Shown: positions 1 to 8,481, counted from the stretch's first letter. The stretch: DNA of 64,000 bases from Halomonas sp. TA22 (GCF_013009075.1 NZ_CP053108.1:2356001-2420000), one strand, 5' to 3'. Notes: a model not told the origin generated them from the sequence alone. Numbers and translations are program-made.

Positions 1-510
1 CGTTATCCGGCGCGCTTCCAGCTCGTGGCGGCAATGAATCCTTGTCCCTGCGGCCACCTTGGCGATCCGCGCAAGCGCTGCAGCTGCTCTCCGGCGCAGA
101 TCCAGCGCTACCAGGCGCGGCTCTCGGGGCCACTGCTCGACCGTATTGACCTGCAGGTGGAAGTGCCGGCGCTGCCGCCTGAGCAGCTCACCTCACAGCA
201 GGCCGGTGAAAGCTCTTCGGTAGTGCGTGAGCGGGTGCTGGCGGCGCGGGCAATACAGGCCCGGCGCGGTGCTCTTAACGCTCATCTGCCGGGGCGGGAA
301 CTGGAAAGTGCCTGTGCTCTAGACTCCGCCACCCGAACCTGGCTGGCCAGCGTGCTGGAGCGTCTGAACCTCTCGGCGCGCGCCTACCATCGTGTGCTTC
401 GGGTGGCACTCACGCTTGCCGACCTGGCCGGCGAAGCTCAGCCCGGGCGGGCGCATCTGATGGAAGCGATCGGCTATCGCCAGCTCGATCGCATGCTCAA
501 GTCGGCATAG
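1..510 (+). CDS. comM: ComM/YifB-family Mg-chelatase-like AAA+ protein (C-terminal part)
   Basis: The reading frame is open from base 1, so the gene starts left of the window; about 169 C-terminal residues are visible. The stretch AAMNPCPCGHLGD followed by CSCSP and LSGPLLDRIDLQVEVP is diagnostic of the ComM/YifB family (Mg-chelatase-like AAA+ plus C-terminal lid domain). In naturally transformable bacteria ComM is a hexameric helicase that promotes branch migration during integration of incoming DNA. The C-terminal region with ARAYHRVLRVALTLADLAG and the final Q-LDR segment is complete and ends in TAG. The downstream gene is convergent. Confidence 0.93.
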   Translation, partial: RYPARFQLVAAMNPCPCGHLGDPRKRCSCSPAQIQRYQARLSGPLLDRIDLQVEVPALPPEQLTSQQAGESSSVVRERVLAARAIQARRGALNAHLPGRELESACALDSATRTWLASVLERLNLSARAYHRVLRVALTLADLAGEAQPGRAHLMEAIGYRQLDRMLKSA

Positions 511-523
511 CAGGCCGCGGCGG

Positions 524-1015
524 CTACAGCGCAGTGACATCGAGCGCACCCTGAAGGTGCGCCTCCCACTGCACCAGGGGCTCGCCGGGACGGCGTAACG
601 TCACCGTCAGCTGGTAGGGCAGCAGCTCACGATCGGTCAGTCTGAGCAACGGGCCGTCGGCAACGAGCTGCGACTCGAGCAGCCACTGATTGTCCAGCAT
701 TCCCGTTTCTCCCATCTCCGGTGTCCAATTGAGCACCTGGGGGCTGTCGGGCTGGGCGAGCAGGGAGCGTGTGAAGCTTTCGCTGAAACGCTGACCATCG
801 ATGTGCAGACGCGCCTCGATCTCCGGCTCGGCCAGCAGCAGTACGATATCCGCCGTAGGCCGCTGCCATACCGGCTGCTCGAGCAGCCTGGCACTGGCGC
901 GCTCGCTGAGTCCGAACAGGGCCTGGCGCAGCGTGGCGGGGCGCTCCGGCGCGCCGGCACAGGCCGCGAGCAGCAGGCAGAGCATCACCACGGCAGCAGC
1001 TCTTAGAAGCGTCAT
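524..1015 (-). CDS. Small predicted lipoprotein, function unknown
   Basis: 163 residues. The N-terminus MTLLRAAAVVMLCLLLAACAG is a lipoprotein signal peptide with lipobox LAAC (Cys about residue 19). The mature part alternates short beta-strand-like segments (ADIVLLLAEPEIEARLHIDG, LVADGPLLRL, YQLTVTLRRP) and could have a fold like LpoB/FlgO, but this is a guess. The ATG overlaps the stop of the upstream hydrolase (ATGA), so the two are co-transcribed and probably translationally coupled. A longer frame begins at 1210, but its extra N-terminus lies inside the hydrolase and precedes the signal peptide, so it was rejected. Confidence 0.7.
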   Translation of the reverse strand: MTLLRAAAVVMLCLLLAACAGAPERPATLRQALFGLSERASARLLEQPVWQRPTADIVLLLAEPEIEARLHIDGQRFSESFTRSLLAQPDSPQVLNWTPEMGETGMLDNQWLLESQLVADGPLLRLTDRELLPYQLTVTLRRPGEPLVQWEAHLQGALDVTAL

Positions 1016-2010
1016 GAGGCAGAGCGCTCCTTGACGCCCGCCTGGGCGGCATGGGTGACCTGTATCCCAAGCAGGTAGTTCTCCAGTTCGAGAAATAGTG
1101 CCTGGCGAATCTCCTCGGCCTCGTTGACCAGATGGTGGCGGGCGGTGGGGTGACGGTAGATATGGGCATTGGGAAACTTGCGCCCCAGCACCTCGAGGTT
1201 CCAGGCCCAATCAACGGTCAGGTCCTGCTCGCCCTGCAGGATCAGGATAGGCAGCTCACTTGTGGGCAGTGCCATCAGGCGTGGCATCCAGCGGCGCATG
1301 GCGCCGACCCAGGTCAACGTCAGATGCTCGGACTGCAGGGGATCCTTCTCGCGCAGAAAGAGGCTGAACTCATCGTCCGACGAGTTGACGCGGTACTTTC
1401 TCGGCAGGGTGCGGATGAAGGGGCGTGCCAGCAGGTGCAACCAGCTGGAGCGCGGCCAACCGCTGGGCCGCACCAGAGGTGCCAGCAGGGCAAGTCCTGC
1501 CCAGCGTGTCTCCTCGCCATGACCCAACGCATCCGTCGCTAGGATGGCCGCCCCGGTGCTCTGACCGATTCCCACCCAGGGGTGCGGCGTCACCCCCTGC
1601 CGCGAGAGGGCCTCCTTCAGGGCTTCCAGGCAGGTCCCGTAATCGTCGAAGTCGTTGATCGAGGCGCGCGCCCCGCTGGAGAGCCCATGCCCCGGGAGAT
1701 CCCACAGCACCACGTTCCAGCCCTGGCACAACAGCAGTTCGAGCAGATGGCGATAGAGGCCCAGATGGTCGAAATATCCATGCACCACGAAGGCGGTACC
1801 GCGTGGCGAGGCGGGGCACCACACCTGGGTCCAAAGGCGGAATTCGGGGGTTTCGACAAAACCGGCATGCAGCGTCACCTGCTCGCAGAGCAGTGGCGCG
1901 AGTCGATAGTGGTCGAGATAATGACCGAGGTGTTCCGTCCATGGCTCGGTGCCGGACCTGGAGACAGGTTCCACTGGCCCGAGGGTGTGCAGCGACGCAA
2001 AAGCGGTCAT
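1012..2010 (-). CDS. Alpha/beta hydrolase, lysophospholipase/monoacylglycerol lipase-like
   Basis: 332 residues with serine-hydrolase landmarks in order: the oxyanion-region motif VVHGYFDHLGLY (about 75-85), the nucleophile elbow GQSTG (Ser about 150), the acid ILQGEQDLTVDW and the catalytic His in TARHHLVNE near residue 300. This arrangement fits PldB/monoglyceride-lipase-like hydrolases (Hydrolase_4 type). Substrate is unknown. I chose the ATG at 2010 because GGGAGG sits 5 bases upstream; an upstream ATG at 2028 lacks a comparable site. There is no signal peptide, so it is probably cytoplasmic. It is the first gene of a two-gene operon with the lipoprotein and is divergent from glcB. Confidence 0.8.
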   Translation of the reverse strand: MTAFASLHTLGPVEPVSRSGTEPWTEHLGHYLDHYRLAPLLCEQVTLHAGFVETPEFRLWTQVWCPASPRGTAFVVHGYFDHLGLYRHLLELLLCQGWNVVLWDLPGHGLSSGARASINDFDDYGTCLEALKEALSRQGVTPHPWVGIGQSTGAAILATDALGHGEETRWAGLALLAPLVRPSGWPRSSWLHLLARPFIRTLPRKYRVNSSDDEFSLFLREKDPLQSEHLTLTWVGAMRRWMPRLMALPTSELPILILQGEQDLTVDWAWNLEVLGRKFPNAHIYRHPTARHHLVNEAEEIRQALFLELENYLLGIQVTHAAQAGVKERSAS

Positions 2011-2131
2011 CGATCCCTCCCTCATCATGTCTCCATGCTAGCGCTCACTGTGTTTGCAGACCATGTTTCTGAGACGGCCTTCATCATTTGGTCGAGTCGT
2101 GAAGACCCGCTCGTTTTTTTCCATTAGTATG

Positions 2132-2146
2132 TGGAAGCTATTTCCA
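2132..2146. promoter_or_regulatory. IclR-like operator upstream of glcB
   Basis: The 15-mer TGGAAGCTATTTCCA agrees at 12 of 14 defined positions with the E. coli IclR consensus as I recall it (TGGAAATNATTTCCA). It lies inside a perfect 7-5-7 inverted repeat at 2130-2148 (TGTGGAA/TTCCACA). IclR represses glyoxylate-cycle genes, and the downstream gene is malate synthase, so the functional match is good. The site is 70 bases before the glcB start in the divergent region with the hydrolase. Confidence 0.6.
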
Positions 2147-2155
2147 CAAAATTCC

Positions 2156-2177
2156 ATCGTTGCGAGTCCGCAACGAT
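2156..2177 (+). repeat. Perfect 9-bp inverted repeat in the glcB leader
   Basis: ATCGTTGCG, spacer AGTC, CGCAACGAT. It lies between the IclR-like operator and the glcB Shine-Dalgarno. In RNA it would form a stable hairpin with a 4-nt loop; as DNA it could be a second operator. There is no T-tract, so it is not an intrinsic terminator. Confidence 0.5.
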
Positions 2178-2217
2178 TCGATCGCCTTCAGGGCGGTCAG
2201 CGCATCAGGAGACTCCC

Positions 2218-4392
2218 ATGACAGAACGTGTCAACCGTCACCGCCTGCAGGTGGCCACCGAGCTCGATCGCTTCATCAACGACCAGGCGCTGCCTGGCAC
2301 CGGCATCGATGCGCAGGCCTTCTGGGAGGGCGTGGACGCACTGTTCCACGATTTGACCCCGAAAAACCGGGAATTGCTCGCCGAGCGCGATCGCCTCCAG
2401 CAGGAGCTGGACAACTGGCACCGTCAGCACCAGGGGCCGGTGCACGACATGCCTGCCTATCGCGATCTTCTCAAGCAGATCGGCTACCTCGTCGACGCGC
2501 CGCAAAAGGTGAGCGCCACCACCTCCAATGTCGACCCCGAAGTGGCCGAGATCGCCGGTCCGCAGCTGGTGGTGCCGGTGAGCAATGCGCGCTATGCGCT
2601 AAATGCCGCCAATGCCCGCTGGGGCAGCCTCTATGATGCGCTCTACGGCACCGATGCCATCAGCGAGGCGGATGGCGCCGAGAAAGGCGTGGGCTACAAC
2701 CCTACGCGAGGCGCCAAGGTCATTCAGCGCGCGCGTGAGGTGCTCGATAGTGCAGCACCGCTGGAGAGCGGCTCGCACCGCGATGCAGCCAACTACGCGC
2801 TGCGTGACGGCAAGCTGGTGGTGACCCTGGATGGTGGCAGCGAGACCGGCCTGAAGCAGCCGGAAAAGCTGGCCGGCTATCAGGGGGACCTGGACTCGCC
2901 CAAGGCGATCCTGCTCACCAACCATGGCCTGCATTTGGAGATCCAGTTCGACCGCACCCATCCGATCGGCAAGACCGATCCGGCCGGCGTCAAGGATCTG
3001 CTGGTTGAGTCCGCGTTGACCGCCATCATGGATTGCGAGGATTCCGTTGCCGCCGTCGATGCCGAGGACAAAGTGTGCGTCTACGGTAACTGGCTTGGCC
3101 TGATGCGTGGCGACCTGGAGGAGCAGGTCGAGAAGAACGAAAAGGTGATCACGCGGCGTCTGCATGCCGATCGCGATTACACCACGCCGCAGGGTGGCAC
3201 GCTGACCCTGCCGGGCCGTTCGCTGATGTTCGTACGCAACGTCGGCCACCTGATGACCACCCCGGCCGTGCTTGATGCCGAGGGCAATGAACTGCCCGAG
3301 GGCATCCTCGATGCGGTGATGACCGGCCTGTTGGCGTTGCATGATCTGAACAAGGGTGACGACCAGCCGCGCAACTCCCGCGCGGGCTCGGTCTACATCG
3401 TCAAGCCCAAGATGCATGGTCCCAAGGAGGTCGCCTTCGCCAATGAGCTGTTCGGCCGTGTCGAGGATATCCTGGGCATGGAGCGCGATACGCTCAAGAT
3501 GGGCATCATGGACGAGGAGCGTCGCACCACCGTCAACCTCAAGGCGTGCATCAACGAGGCCACATCGCGAGTGGTGTTCATCAATACCGGCTTCCTCGAC
3601 CGTACCGGCGACGAGATGCACACTGCCATGCAGGCCGGACCGATGATCCGCAAGGGCGACATGAAGGGCGCCAAGTGGATCGCCGCCTACGAGCGCAACA
3701 ACGTGCTGGTCGGCCTGGCCTGCGGCCTGCGCGGCCGCGCCCAGATTGGCAAGGGCATGTGGGCGATGCCGGATCTGATGGCGGCCATGCTCGAGCAGAA
3801 GATCGGCCACCCCAAGTCCGGCGCCAATACTGCCTGGGTGCCGTCGCCGACTGCCGGCACGCTGCATGCGCTGCACTACCATGAGGTGGATGTCAGTGCC
3901 ATCCAGCAAGAGCTCGAAGGCCAGGGCGACGTCGACCTGCTCGACGATCTGCTCAGCGTGCCGGTGACCGAGAGCGCCGACTGGTCCGACGAGGAGATCC
4001 AGCAGGAGCTCGACAACAACTGCCAGGGCATCCTCGGTTACGTGGTGCGCTGGGTCGAGCATGGAGTGGGCTGCTCGAAGGTACCCGACATCCATGACGT
4101 GGGGCTGATGGAGGATCGCGCCACGCTGCGTATCTCCAGCCAGCACCTGGCCAACTGGCTGCACCACGGCGTGGTCAGTGCCGAGCGAGTGCGCGAGACG
4201 CTGGAGCGCATGGCCAAGGTGGTCGACGAACAGAACGCCAAGGATTCGGGCTATACCGCCATGTCGGCGGATTTCGAAGCCTCCACGGCGTTCAAGGCAG
4301 CTTGCGATCTGGTGTTCAAGGGGCGTGAGCAGCCCGCTGGCTACACCGAGCCGCTGCTGCACCACTGGCGCGCGGTACACAAGGCGAAGTAA
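2218..4392 (+). CDS. glcB: Malate synthase G
   Basis: 724 residues, the usual length for malate synthase G (about 720). It condenses glyoxylate with acetyl-CoA to malate in the glyoxylate pathway. Seen: [14 protein letters not shown] with the conserved active-site Arg, [30 protein letters not shown] and the C-terminal [18 protein letters not shown] with the catalytic Asp region. The frame is open further upstream, but AGGAG lies 6 bases before the ATG at 2218 and [20 protein letters not shown] is the usual N-terminus. Regulation by an IclR-type repressor is suggested by the operator at 2132-2146. It is followed by a strong hairpin. Confidence 0.97.
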   Translation: MTERVNRHRLQVATELDRFINDQALPGTGIDAQAFWEGVDALFHDLTPKNRELLAERDRLQQELDNWHRQHQGPVHDMPAYRDLLKQIGYLVDAPQKVSATTSNVDPEVAEIAGPQLVVPVSNARYALNAANARWGSLYDALYGTDAISEADGAEKGVGYNPTRGAKVIQRAREVLDSAAPLESGSHRDAANYALRDGKLVVTLDGGSETGLKQPEKLAGYQGDLDSPKAILLTNHGLHLEIQFDRTHPIGKTDPAGVKDLLVESALTAIMDCEDSVAAVDAEDKVCVYGNWLGLMRGDLEEQVEKNEKVITRRLHADRDYTTPQGGTLTLPGRSLMFVRNVGHLMTTPAVLDAEGNELPEGILDAVMTGLLALHDLNKGDDQPRNSRAGSVYIVKPKMHGPKEVAFANELFGRVEDILGMERDTLKMGIMDEERRTTVNLKACINEATSRVVFINTGFLDRTGDEMHTAMQAGPMIRKGDMKGAKWIAAYERNNVLVGLACGLRGRAQIGKGMWAMPDLMAAMLEQKIGHPKSGANTAWVPSPTAGTLHALHYHEVDVSAIQQELEGQGDVDLLDDLLSVPVTESADWSDEEIQQELDNNCQGILGYVVRWVEHGVGCSKVPDIHDVGLMEDRATLRISSQHLANWLHHGVVSAERVRETLERMAKVVDEQNAKDSGYTAMSADFEASTAFKAACDLVFKGREQPAGYTEPLLHHWRAVHKAK

Positions 4393-4415
4393 TCCCGGCG
4401 CGAAAGTGCCCAATC

Positions 4416-4453
4416 CATGCCCTGCCGCGAAAGCGGCGGGGCATGTTCGTTTC
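4416..4453 (+). terminator. Intrinsic terminator-like hairpin after glcB
   Basis: A 13-bp stem (one G-T wobble) between 4416-4428 and 4433-4445 closes on a GAAA tetraloop and is followed by TTCGTTTCT. It sits 24 bases after the glcB stop. The T-tract is imperfect. Confidence 0.65.
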
Positions 4454-4528
4454 TATCGCCGCCGCGTCCTCGTTGCGCTATCTTGAGGCCCAACGACCAT
4501 CTTGACGCTGCGTCCGCCAGGAGAACCC

Positions 4529-4942
4529 ATGACCGTCATGACCGCCGCCGCCATCGAGGAGTTTCTCGACGAGGTCTTTCCGCATCGCCAAGGCACCATC
4601 GAGGGCGTCGACGAGATGCGCGCCACCATGAGTCTGGCCATTGAAGACGAGCATCTGCGCCCCGGGGCCTGTGTCTCGGGTCCGAGCATGATGGGACTGG
4701 CCGATGTCTGCCTCTACGTGGCAATCCTTGCCCAGATCGGCCCCGAGCCGATGGCGGTGACCACCGACCTGAACTGCCATTTTCTGCGCCGTGCACGTGG
4801 CGATCGGGATTTGATCGCCAATGCTCGTATCATCAAGCTGGGCCGGCGGCTGGCCGTGGGCGAGGTGGAGCTGTTTTCGGCCAGCGACGAGGCGCCGGTG
4901 GCGATCGTCACGGCGACCTACGCGCTGCCCGACTCCGACTGA
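4529..4942 (+). CDS. PaaI/YbgC-type hotdog thioesterase
   Basis: 137 residues. The segment GACVSGPSMMGLADVCLYVAIL followed by AVTTDLNCHFLRRA is the hotdog-fold helix and strand of PaaI-like acyl-CoA thioesterases; the Asp in LADV is at the usual catalytic position. The substrate is unknown. The ATG at 4529 is preceded by AGGAG at a good distance. The 3' end overlaps the convergent DUF423 gene by 25 bases. The ribosome-binding segment AGGAGAACCCATG is complementary, with one mismatch, to the candidate small RNA at 7281-7391. Confidence 0.8.
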   Translation: MTVMTAAAIEEFLDEVFPHRQGTIEGVDEMRATMSLAIEDEHLRPGACVSGPSMMGLADVCLYVAILAQIGPEPMAVTTDLNCHFLRRARGDRDLIANARIIKLGRRLAVGEVELFSASDEAPVAIVTATYALPDSD

Positions 4943-5310
4943 CCCCGCCAGGCGCACCAGGCCAGCGTCAACCACCCCGCGATGAAGGATACGCCTCCCA
5001 GCGGGGTGATCATGGCGATGCCGCGAGTACCGGCGAGCGCCAGCAGATAGAGCGAGCCCGAGAAGAGCACGATGCCCAGCGCCCATAGCGACAGCACCAG
5101 GCGCTGGCCGGCGAGCGGTGTGCGGGATCGCCAGGCAAGCACAGCGAGTATCGCCAGGGTGTGCCAGAACTGATACTGCACACCGGTCTCGAAGGCGGCC
5201 AGCAGGCGCGGCGTCAGCTGGCCCTGCAGCCCATGGGCGCCGAAGGCGCCGGCCATCACTGCCGTGGCGCCGCTGATTGCCATCACTACCCACCAGACCC
5301 TGTCGCGCAT
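4918..5310 (-). CDS. DUF423 family small integral membrane protein
   Basis: 130 residues with four predicted membrane segments. The family signature is clear: GATAVMAGAFGAHGLQGQL near the N-terminus, then FETGVQYQFWHTLAILAV and ITPLGGVSFIAGWLTLAW. E. coli YgdD is a member. The molecular function is not known. GGGAGG lies about 7 bases before the ATG at 5310. It is divergent from thiS and overlaps the thioesterase tail-to-tail. Confidence 0.88.
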   Translation of the reverse strand: MRDRVWWVVMAISGATAVMAGAFGAHGLQGQLTPRLLAAFETGVQYQFWHTLAILAVLAWRSRTPLAGQRLVLSLWALGIVLFSGSLYLLALAGTRGIAMITPLGGVSFIAGWLTLAWCAWRGQSESGSA

Positions 5311-5415
5311 TCCAACCTCCCGTACGTGGTGATCAATCGCGCATTACCGTACCCCGCAGGCCGCGAACAGGCTACAATAATGCCCCCTGAATATCGTGAT
5401 TCGCTGGAGGTCGTT

Positions 5416-5616
5416 ATGCAGATCCAGCTCAACGGCGAGGTGAGGGAGCTCGACGGCGAGGTGACGCTCCTCGAGCTCATCGAGTCCCTCGATCTTGCCG
5501 GTCGACGCATCGCCGTCGAGGTCAACGAAGAGATCGTGCCACGCAGCCAGCACGTCAGCCAGCGGCTGGCCGAGGGCGACCGCGTGGAAATCGTACACGC
5601 CATCGGCGGCGGTTGA
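5416..5616 (+). CDS. thiS: Thiamine biosynthesis sulfur carrier ThiS
   Basis: 66 residues, ubiquitin-like, ending in the Gly-Gly tail (HAIGGG) that is adenylated and thiocarboxylated to donate sulfur to the thiazole ring. NEEIVPRSQH is the usual central motif. The ATG at 5416 has GGAGG 6 bases upstream. It is directly followed by thiG, its partner. A TACAAT hexamer at 5373-5378 could be the -10 of its promoter. I saw no TPP riboswitch in the short leader. Confidence 0.95.
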   Translation: MQIQLNGEVRELDGEVTLLELIESLDLAGRRIAVEVNEEIVPRSQHVSQRLAEGDRVEIVHAIGGG

Positions 5617-5658
5617 GCGCGGGTGGCCAACGGCGGTGCTAACCGCATCGGAGAGACC

Positions 5659-6456
5659 ATGTCTGACTTTCTACAGGACCTGCCATTGCGGGTGGCGGGT
5701 CGCGACTTTACGTCGCGCCTGCTGGTCGGTACCGGCAAGTATCGCGATTTCGACGAGACGGCAAAGGCCATCGAGGCCAGCGGTGCCGAGATCGTCACCT
5801 TCGCCGTGCGACGCACCAACCTGGGACAGAATGCCGACGAGCCCAACCTGCTCGACGTGATCTCCCCCGAGCGCTTCACACTGCTGCCCAATACCGCCGG
5901 CTGTTATACGGCCAAGGATGCGGTGCGCACCTGCAAGCTGGCCCGCGAGCTGCTCGATGGGCATCGGCTGGTCAAGCTCGAGGTGCTGGGCGACGACCAT
6001 ACGCTCTACCCCAACGTGGTCGAGACGCTGAAGGCCGCCGAGGAGTTGATCGACGACGGCTTCGACGTGATGGTCTACACCAGCGACGATCCGATCGTGG
6101 CCCGCGAACTCGAGCGCCTGGGCTGCTGCGCGATCATGCCGCTGGGCTCATTGATTGGCTCCGGCCACGGCATCCAGAATCCGCACAACATTCGCCTGAT
6201 CGTCGAGCAGGCCCAGGTGCCGGTACTGGTCGATGCCGGTATCGGTACCGCCTCGGATGCCGCCATGGCCATGGAGCTCGGCTGCGAGGGCGTGCTGATG
6301 AACTCGGCAATCGCCCACGCGCGCCAGCCGGTACTGATGGCGGCTGCCATGAAGAAGGCCGTCGAAGCCGGGCGTGACGCCTTCCTGGCCGGGCGCATGC
6401 CGCGACGCCAGAGTGCCGAGCCCTCCTCACCCTTTGCCGGCCGCATCAACGCCTGA
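5659..6456 (+). CDS. thiG: Thiazole synthase ThiG
   Basis: 265 residues, normal length. ThiG forms the thiazole phosphate moiety of thiamine from deoxyxylulose phosphate, dehydroglycine and ThiS thiocarboxylate. Seen: [19 protein letters not shown] at the N-terminus, the imine-forming Lys in [28 protein letters not shown] and [18 protein letters not shown], which are TIM-barrel phosphate-binding motifs. The ATG follows GGAGAGACC. It lies 42 bases after thiS in the same operon, with trmB 35 bases downstream. Confidence 0.97.
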   Translation: MSDFLQDLPLRVAGRDFTSRLLVGTGKYRDFDETAKAIEASGAEIVTFAVRRTNLGQNADEPNLLDVISPERFTLLPNTAGCYTAKDAVRTCKLARELLDGHRLVKLEVLGDDHTLYPNVVETLKAAEELIDDGFDVMVYTSDDPIVARELERLGCCAIMPLGSLIGSGHGIQNPHNIRLIVEQAQVPVLVDAGIGTASDAAMAMELGCEGVLMNSAIAHARQPVLMAAAMKKAVEAGRDAFLAGRMPRRQSAEPSSPFAGRINA

Positions 6457-6491
6457 TATTCGCTCACTGCGACGAGACCGACTGCAACGCT

Positions 6492-7238
6492 ATGACTGAT
6501 TCACGCAACGACACCCCGGACCAACAGGCACCTTTGGCAAGCGAGGAAGCGCCCCTGCATCGACGCGGCATCAAGAGCTATGTACTGCGCGCCGGACGCA
6601 TGACGGTGGCTCAGACCCGCGGCTTGGAGGAGGTGTGGCCACGCATGGGCCTGACCCTGGCGGCGGGCCGTCAGGATCTCGATGGCCTGTTCGGTCGCCA
6701 GGCACCGCGTGTAGTGGAGGTCGGTTTCGGCATGGGCGCCTCGCTGATCGAGCAGGCCGAGCGCCATCCGGAGCGGGACTTCATCGGTATCGAGGTTCAC
6801 GCGCCAGGGGTCGGCAAGCTGCTCGACGAGGCCGACAAGCGTGGCCTTTCCAACCTGCACGTCTATCGTGAGGATGCGCTGCGCGTCCTTGATGAGTGCA
6901 TCCCCGAGGCGAGCCTCGATACCCTGCAGCTCTTCTTTCCGGATCCGTGGCCGAAGAAGAAACACCAGAAGCGTCGCATCCTGCAACCGGCCTTCGCCGA
7001 GCTGGTGCGAACCCGCCTCAAGCCCGGTGGGCTGTTCCACATGGCCACCGACTGGGAGCACTACGCCGAGCAGATGGCCGAGACCATGGCCGCCGCCCCG
7101 GGGTATCGCAACCTGGCCTCGGCGCAGACGGCACCCTTCGTGCCGCGCCCGGATTTTCGTCCCCTGACAAAATTCGAGGCTCGCGGCGAGCGGCTTGGGC
7201 ATGGTGTGTGGGATCTGATCTTCGCCCGCAGCGAGTAG
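6492..7238 (+). CDS. trmB: tRNA (guanine-N7-)-methyltransferase TrmB
   Basis: 248 residues. This SAM-dependent methyltransferase makes m7G46 in tRNA. Seen: the SAM motif [31 protein letters not shown], and the family-specific [17 protein letters not shown] with the catalytic Asp and basic tract, then [14 protein letters not shown]. It is downstream of thiSG on the same strand, the same thiG-trmB order seen in pseudomonads. No clear terminator follows on the plus strand. Confidence 0.96.
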   Translation: MTDSRNDTPDQQAPLASEEAPLHRRGIKSYVLRAGRMTVAQTRGLEEVWPRMGLTLAAGRQDLDGLFGRQAPRVVEVGFGMGASLIEQAERHPERDFIGIEVHAPGVGKLLDEADKRGLSNLHVYREDALRVLDECIPEASLDTLQLFFPDPWPKKKHQKRRILQPAFAELVRTRLKPGGLFHMATDWEHYAEQMAETMAAAPGYRNLASAQTAPFVPRPDFRPLTKFEARGERLGHGVWDLIFARSE

Positions 7239-7280
7239 CTGCGGCCAAGCTGCCGACCAGTTTCTGCCGTCATTTTGAGC

Positions 7281-7307
7281 AAAAAAACGCCACCCAAGCG
7301 GGTGGCG
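7281..7307 (-). terminator. Intrinsic terminator of the candidate sRNA
   Basis: An 8-bp perfect stem (CGCCACCC/GGGTGGCG, 7288-7295 with 7300-7307), 4-nt loop, followed on the minus strand by seven T (7281-7287). It is too far from the AEC gene end (7449) to be explained only by that gene, and a separate promoter lies between them. Confidence 0.85.
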
Positions 7308-7391
7308 GTAAGACCGTGACTAGCTAGATGAGGAGAAACCATGGCAGAAAACCTGACATTCTCTGCGATGGGTGGCGTTTGGCGACGCCAC
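7281..7391 (-). ncRNA. Candidate Fur-regulated small RNA (RyhB/PrrF-like architecture)
   Basis: About 111 nt, deduced from a promoter at 7398-7426 and an intrinsic terminator at 7281-7307. The predicted 5' end forms a 7-bp hairpin (7372-7378 with 7385-7391). The middle is unstructured and contains CCATGGTTTCTCCTCAT (minus strand), an exact antisense to a Shine-Dalgarno plus start codon. The 3' end is the terminator hairpin plus seven T. I do not recognise the sequence as RyhB, PrrF or NrrF. An alternative reading is a 41-codon plus-strand ORF (7341-7466, MAENLTFSAMGG...) with a good AGGAG site, but its upstream side has no promoter as convincing as the minus-strand one. Confidence 0.6.
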
Positions 7392-7397
7392 ATTTTC

Positions 7398-7426
7398 AAG
7401 ATAATAATTCTCATTCCCCGCGTCAA
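7398..7426 (-). promoter_or_regulatory. Sigma-70-like promoter overlapped by a Fur box
   Basis: On the minus strand: -35 TTGACG (7421-7426), 17-bp spacer, -10 TATCTT (7398-7403). Overlapping the spacer and -10, plus strand GATAATAATTCTCATTCCC (7400-7418) agrees with the 19-bp Fur consensus at 14 of 19 positions; the core AGATAATAATTCTCA fits the 7-1-7 model with two mismatches. Fur bound here would block RNA polymerase directly, as at ryhB and prrF. Confidence 0.6.
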
Positions 7427-7448
7427 GCGTAACGAGAATCTTTTTTAT

Positions 7449-8363
7449 TTAACTCACCAGTTTTAGCCATAGCGGCAGGCTCACCATCGCCAGCAGTGTC
7501 TGGCCGGTGATCAGCGCGGCCATCAATTCGGCGTCGCCGCCCATCTGGCGTGCAAGAATATAGGCCGATGTTGCTGTGGGTAGGGCGGCAAACAGCAGCG
7601 CCACATCGCGGCTGATCGGGTCGAGTCCCAGGGTCAGCGCAATGATCAGCACCAGGGCCGGCATCAGCACCAGCTTGATGGCATTGGTCACCCAGACGCC
7701 GAGGTCCAGGCACAACAGGGCGCTTGGTTTTAGTGCCACTCCCACCGCCACCAGACCCAGCGGCAGCGCGGCGCTGCCGAGCAGAGCGACGCTGCTGGCG
7801 CTCCAGCCGGGCAGGCCGATGCCGCTCACGTTGAGCGCGATACCGATCAGGCAGCCAACGATCAGTGGATTTCTCACCAGTGCCAGCAGGCTCTTGCCCA
7901 GGCTCGAGGGGCCCAGCGTACCGGCAGCGATAAAACTGATCACGCACAGCACATTGACCACCGGCACCATCAGCGCCACGGCAACCGCTGCGACCGTGGC
8001 ACCGGCACTGCCATGCAGCGCACTGGCGCCGGCCACGCCGACGTAGGTATTGAAACGCAGGGCGCCCTGAAATACCGACGTGAATGCTGCGGCCTCCAGG
8101 CCTAGCCGCGTGCGAAGCGACCACAGCAGGATGCCAAACAGCAGCATGGCGCCAAGCAGGGCGAGGGCGACGCGCGCGATGGGCACCTGGGTGACATCGG
8201 CCTCGGCCAGGTTGGCAACCAGCATGGCGGGAAACAGCAGATAGTAGATAAGCCGTTCGAGCTGCGGCCAGAAGTCGCCACTGGGTAGCCGCCGCCAGCC
8301 TAAGGCGGCACCCAGCAGGATCAGTAGAAACAGCGGTCCCAGCGCACTTGCCACACCATTCAT
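7449..8363 (-). CDS. AEC family (auxin efflux carrier-like) permease
   Basis: 304 residues with about ten hydrophobic segments, typical for AEC/bile-acid-fold carriers (Mem_trans family). Seen: a conserved early segment IYYLLFPAMLVANLAEAD, FNTYVGVAGAS, VRNPLIVGCLIGIALN and a C-terminal LPTATSAYILARQMGGDAE, which is the usual family end motif. Substrate is unknown; characterised relatives carry malate, malonate or amino acids. The ATG at 8363 is preceded by AAGGAG. It is monocistronic, divergent from the SCO1 pair. Confidence 0.88.
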   Translation of the reverse strand: MNGVASALGPLFLLILLGAALGWRRLPSGDFWPQLERLIYYLLFPAMLVANLAEADVTQVPIARVALALLGAMLLFGILLWSLRTRLGLEAAAFTSVFQGALRFNTYVGVAGASALHGSAGATVAAVAVALMVPVVNVLCVISFIAAGTLGPSSLGKSLLALVRNPLIVGCLIGIALNVSGIGLPGWSASSVALLGSAALPLGLVAVGVALKPSALLCLDLGVWVTNAIKLVLMPALVLIIALTLGLDPISRDVALLFAALPTATSAYILARQMGGDAELMAALITGQTLLAMVSLPLWLKLVS

Positions 8364-8481
8364 GGTGTCTCCTTTTTTATCGATACCCGTGGGCTGCGAC
8401 AACCTTTCACGGATCATCTTGCAACGAACACTGATAAGCTTATCGCCATTTCCCGTTACACTGGAGTACTCCGTCGCCGCC

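Noticed and set aside
1016-1210. N-terminal extension of the lipoprotein frame
   Set aside because: It overlaps the hydrolase coding sequence and would bury the lipoprotein signal peptide.
2599-4413. 604-codon minus-strand frame over glcB
   Set aside because: Antisense to a confidently identified malate synthase G; composition is a codon-bias shadow.
5311-5415. TPP riboswitch upstream of thiS
   Set aside because: The leader is short and lacks the THI-box conserved elements; a TACAAT -10 fills part of it.
8433-8444. GATAAGCTTATC palindrome upstream of the SCO1 pair
   Set aside because: A short self-complementary sequence can be chance; no match to copper or FNR-type operators that I know.
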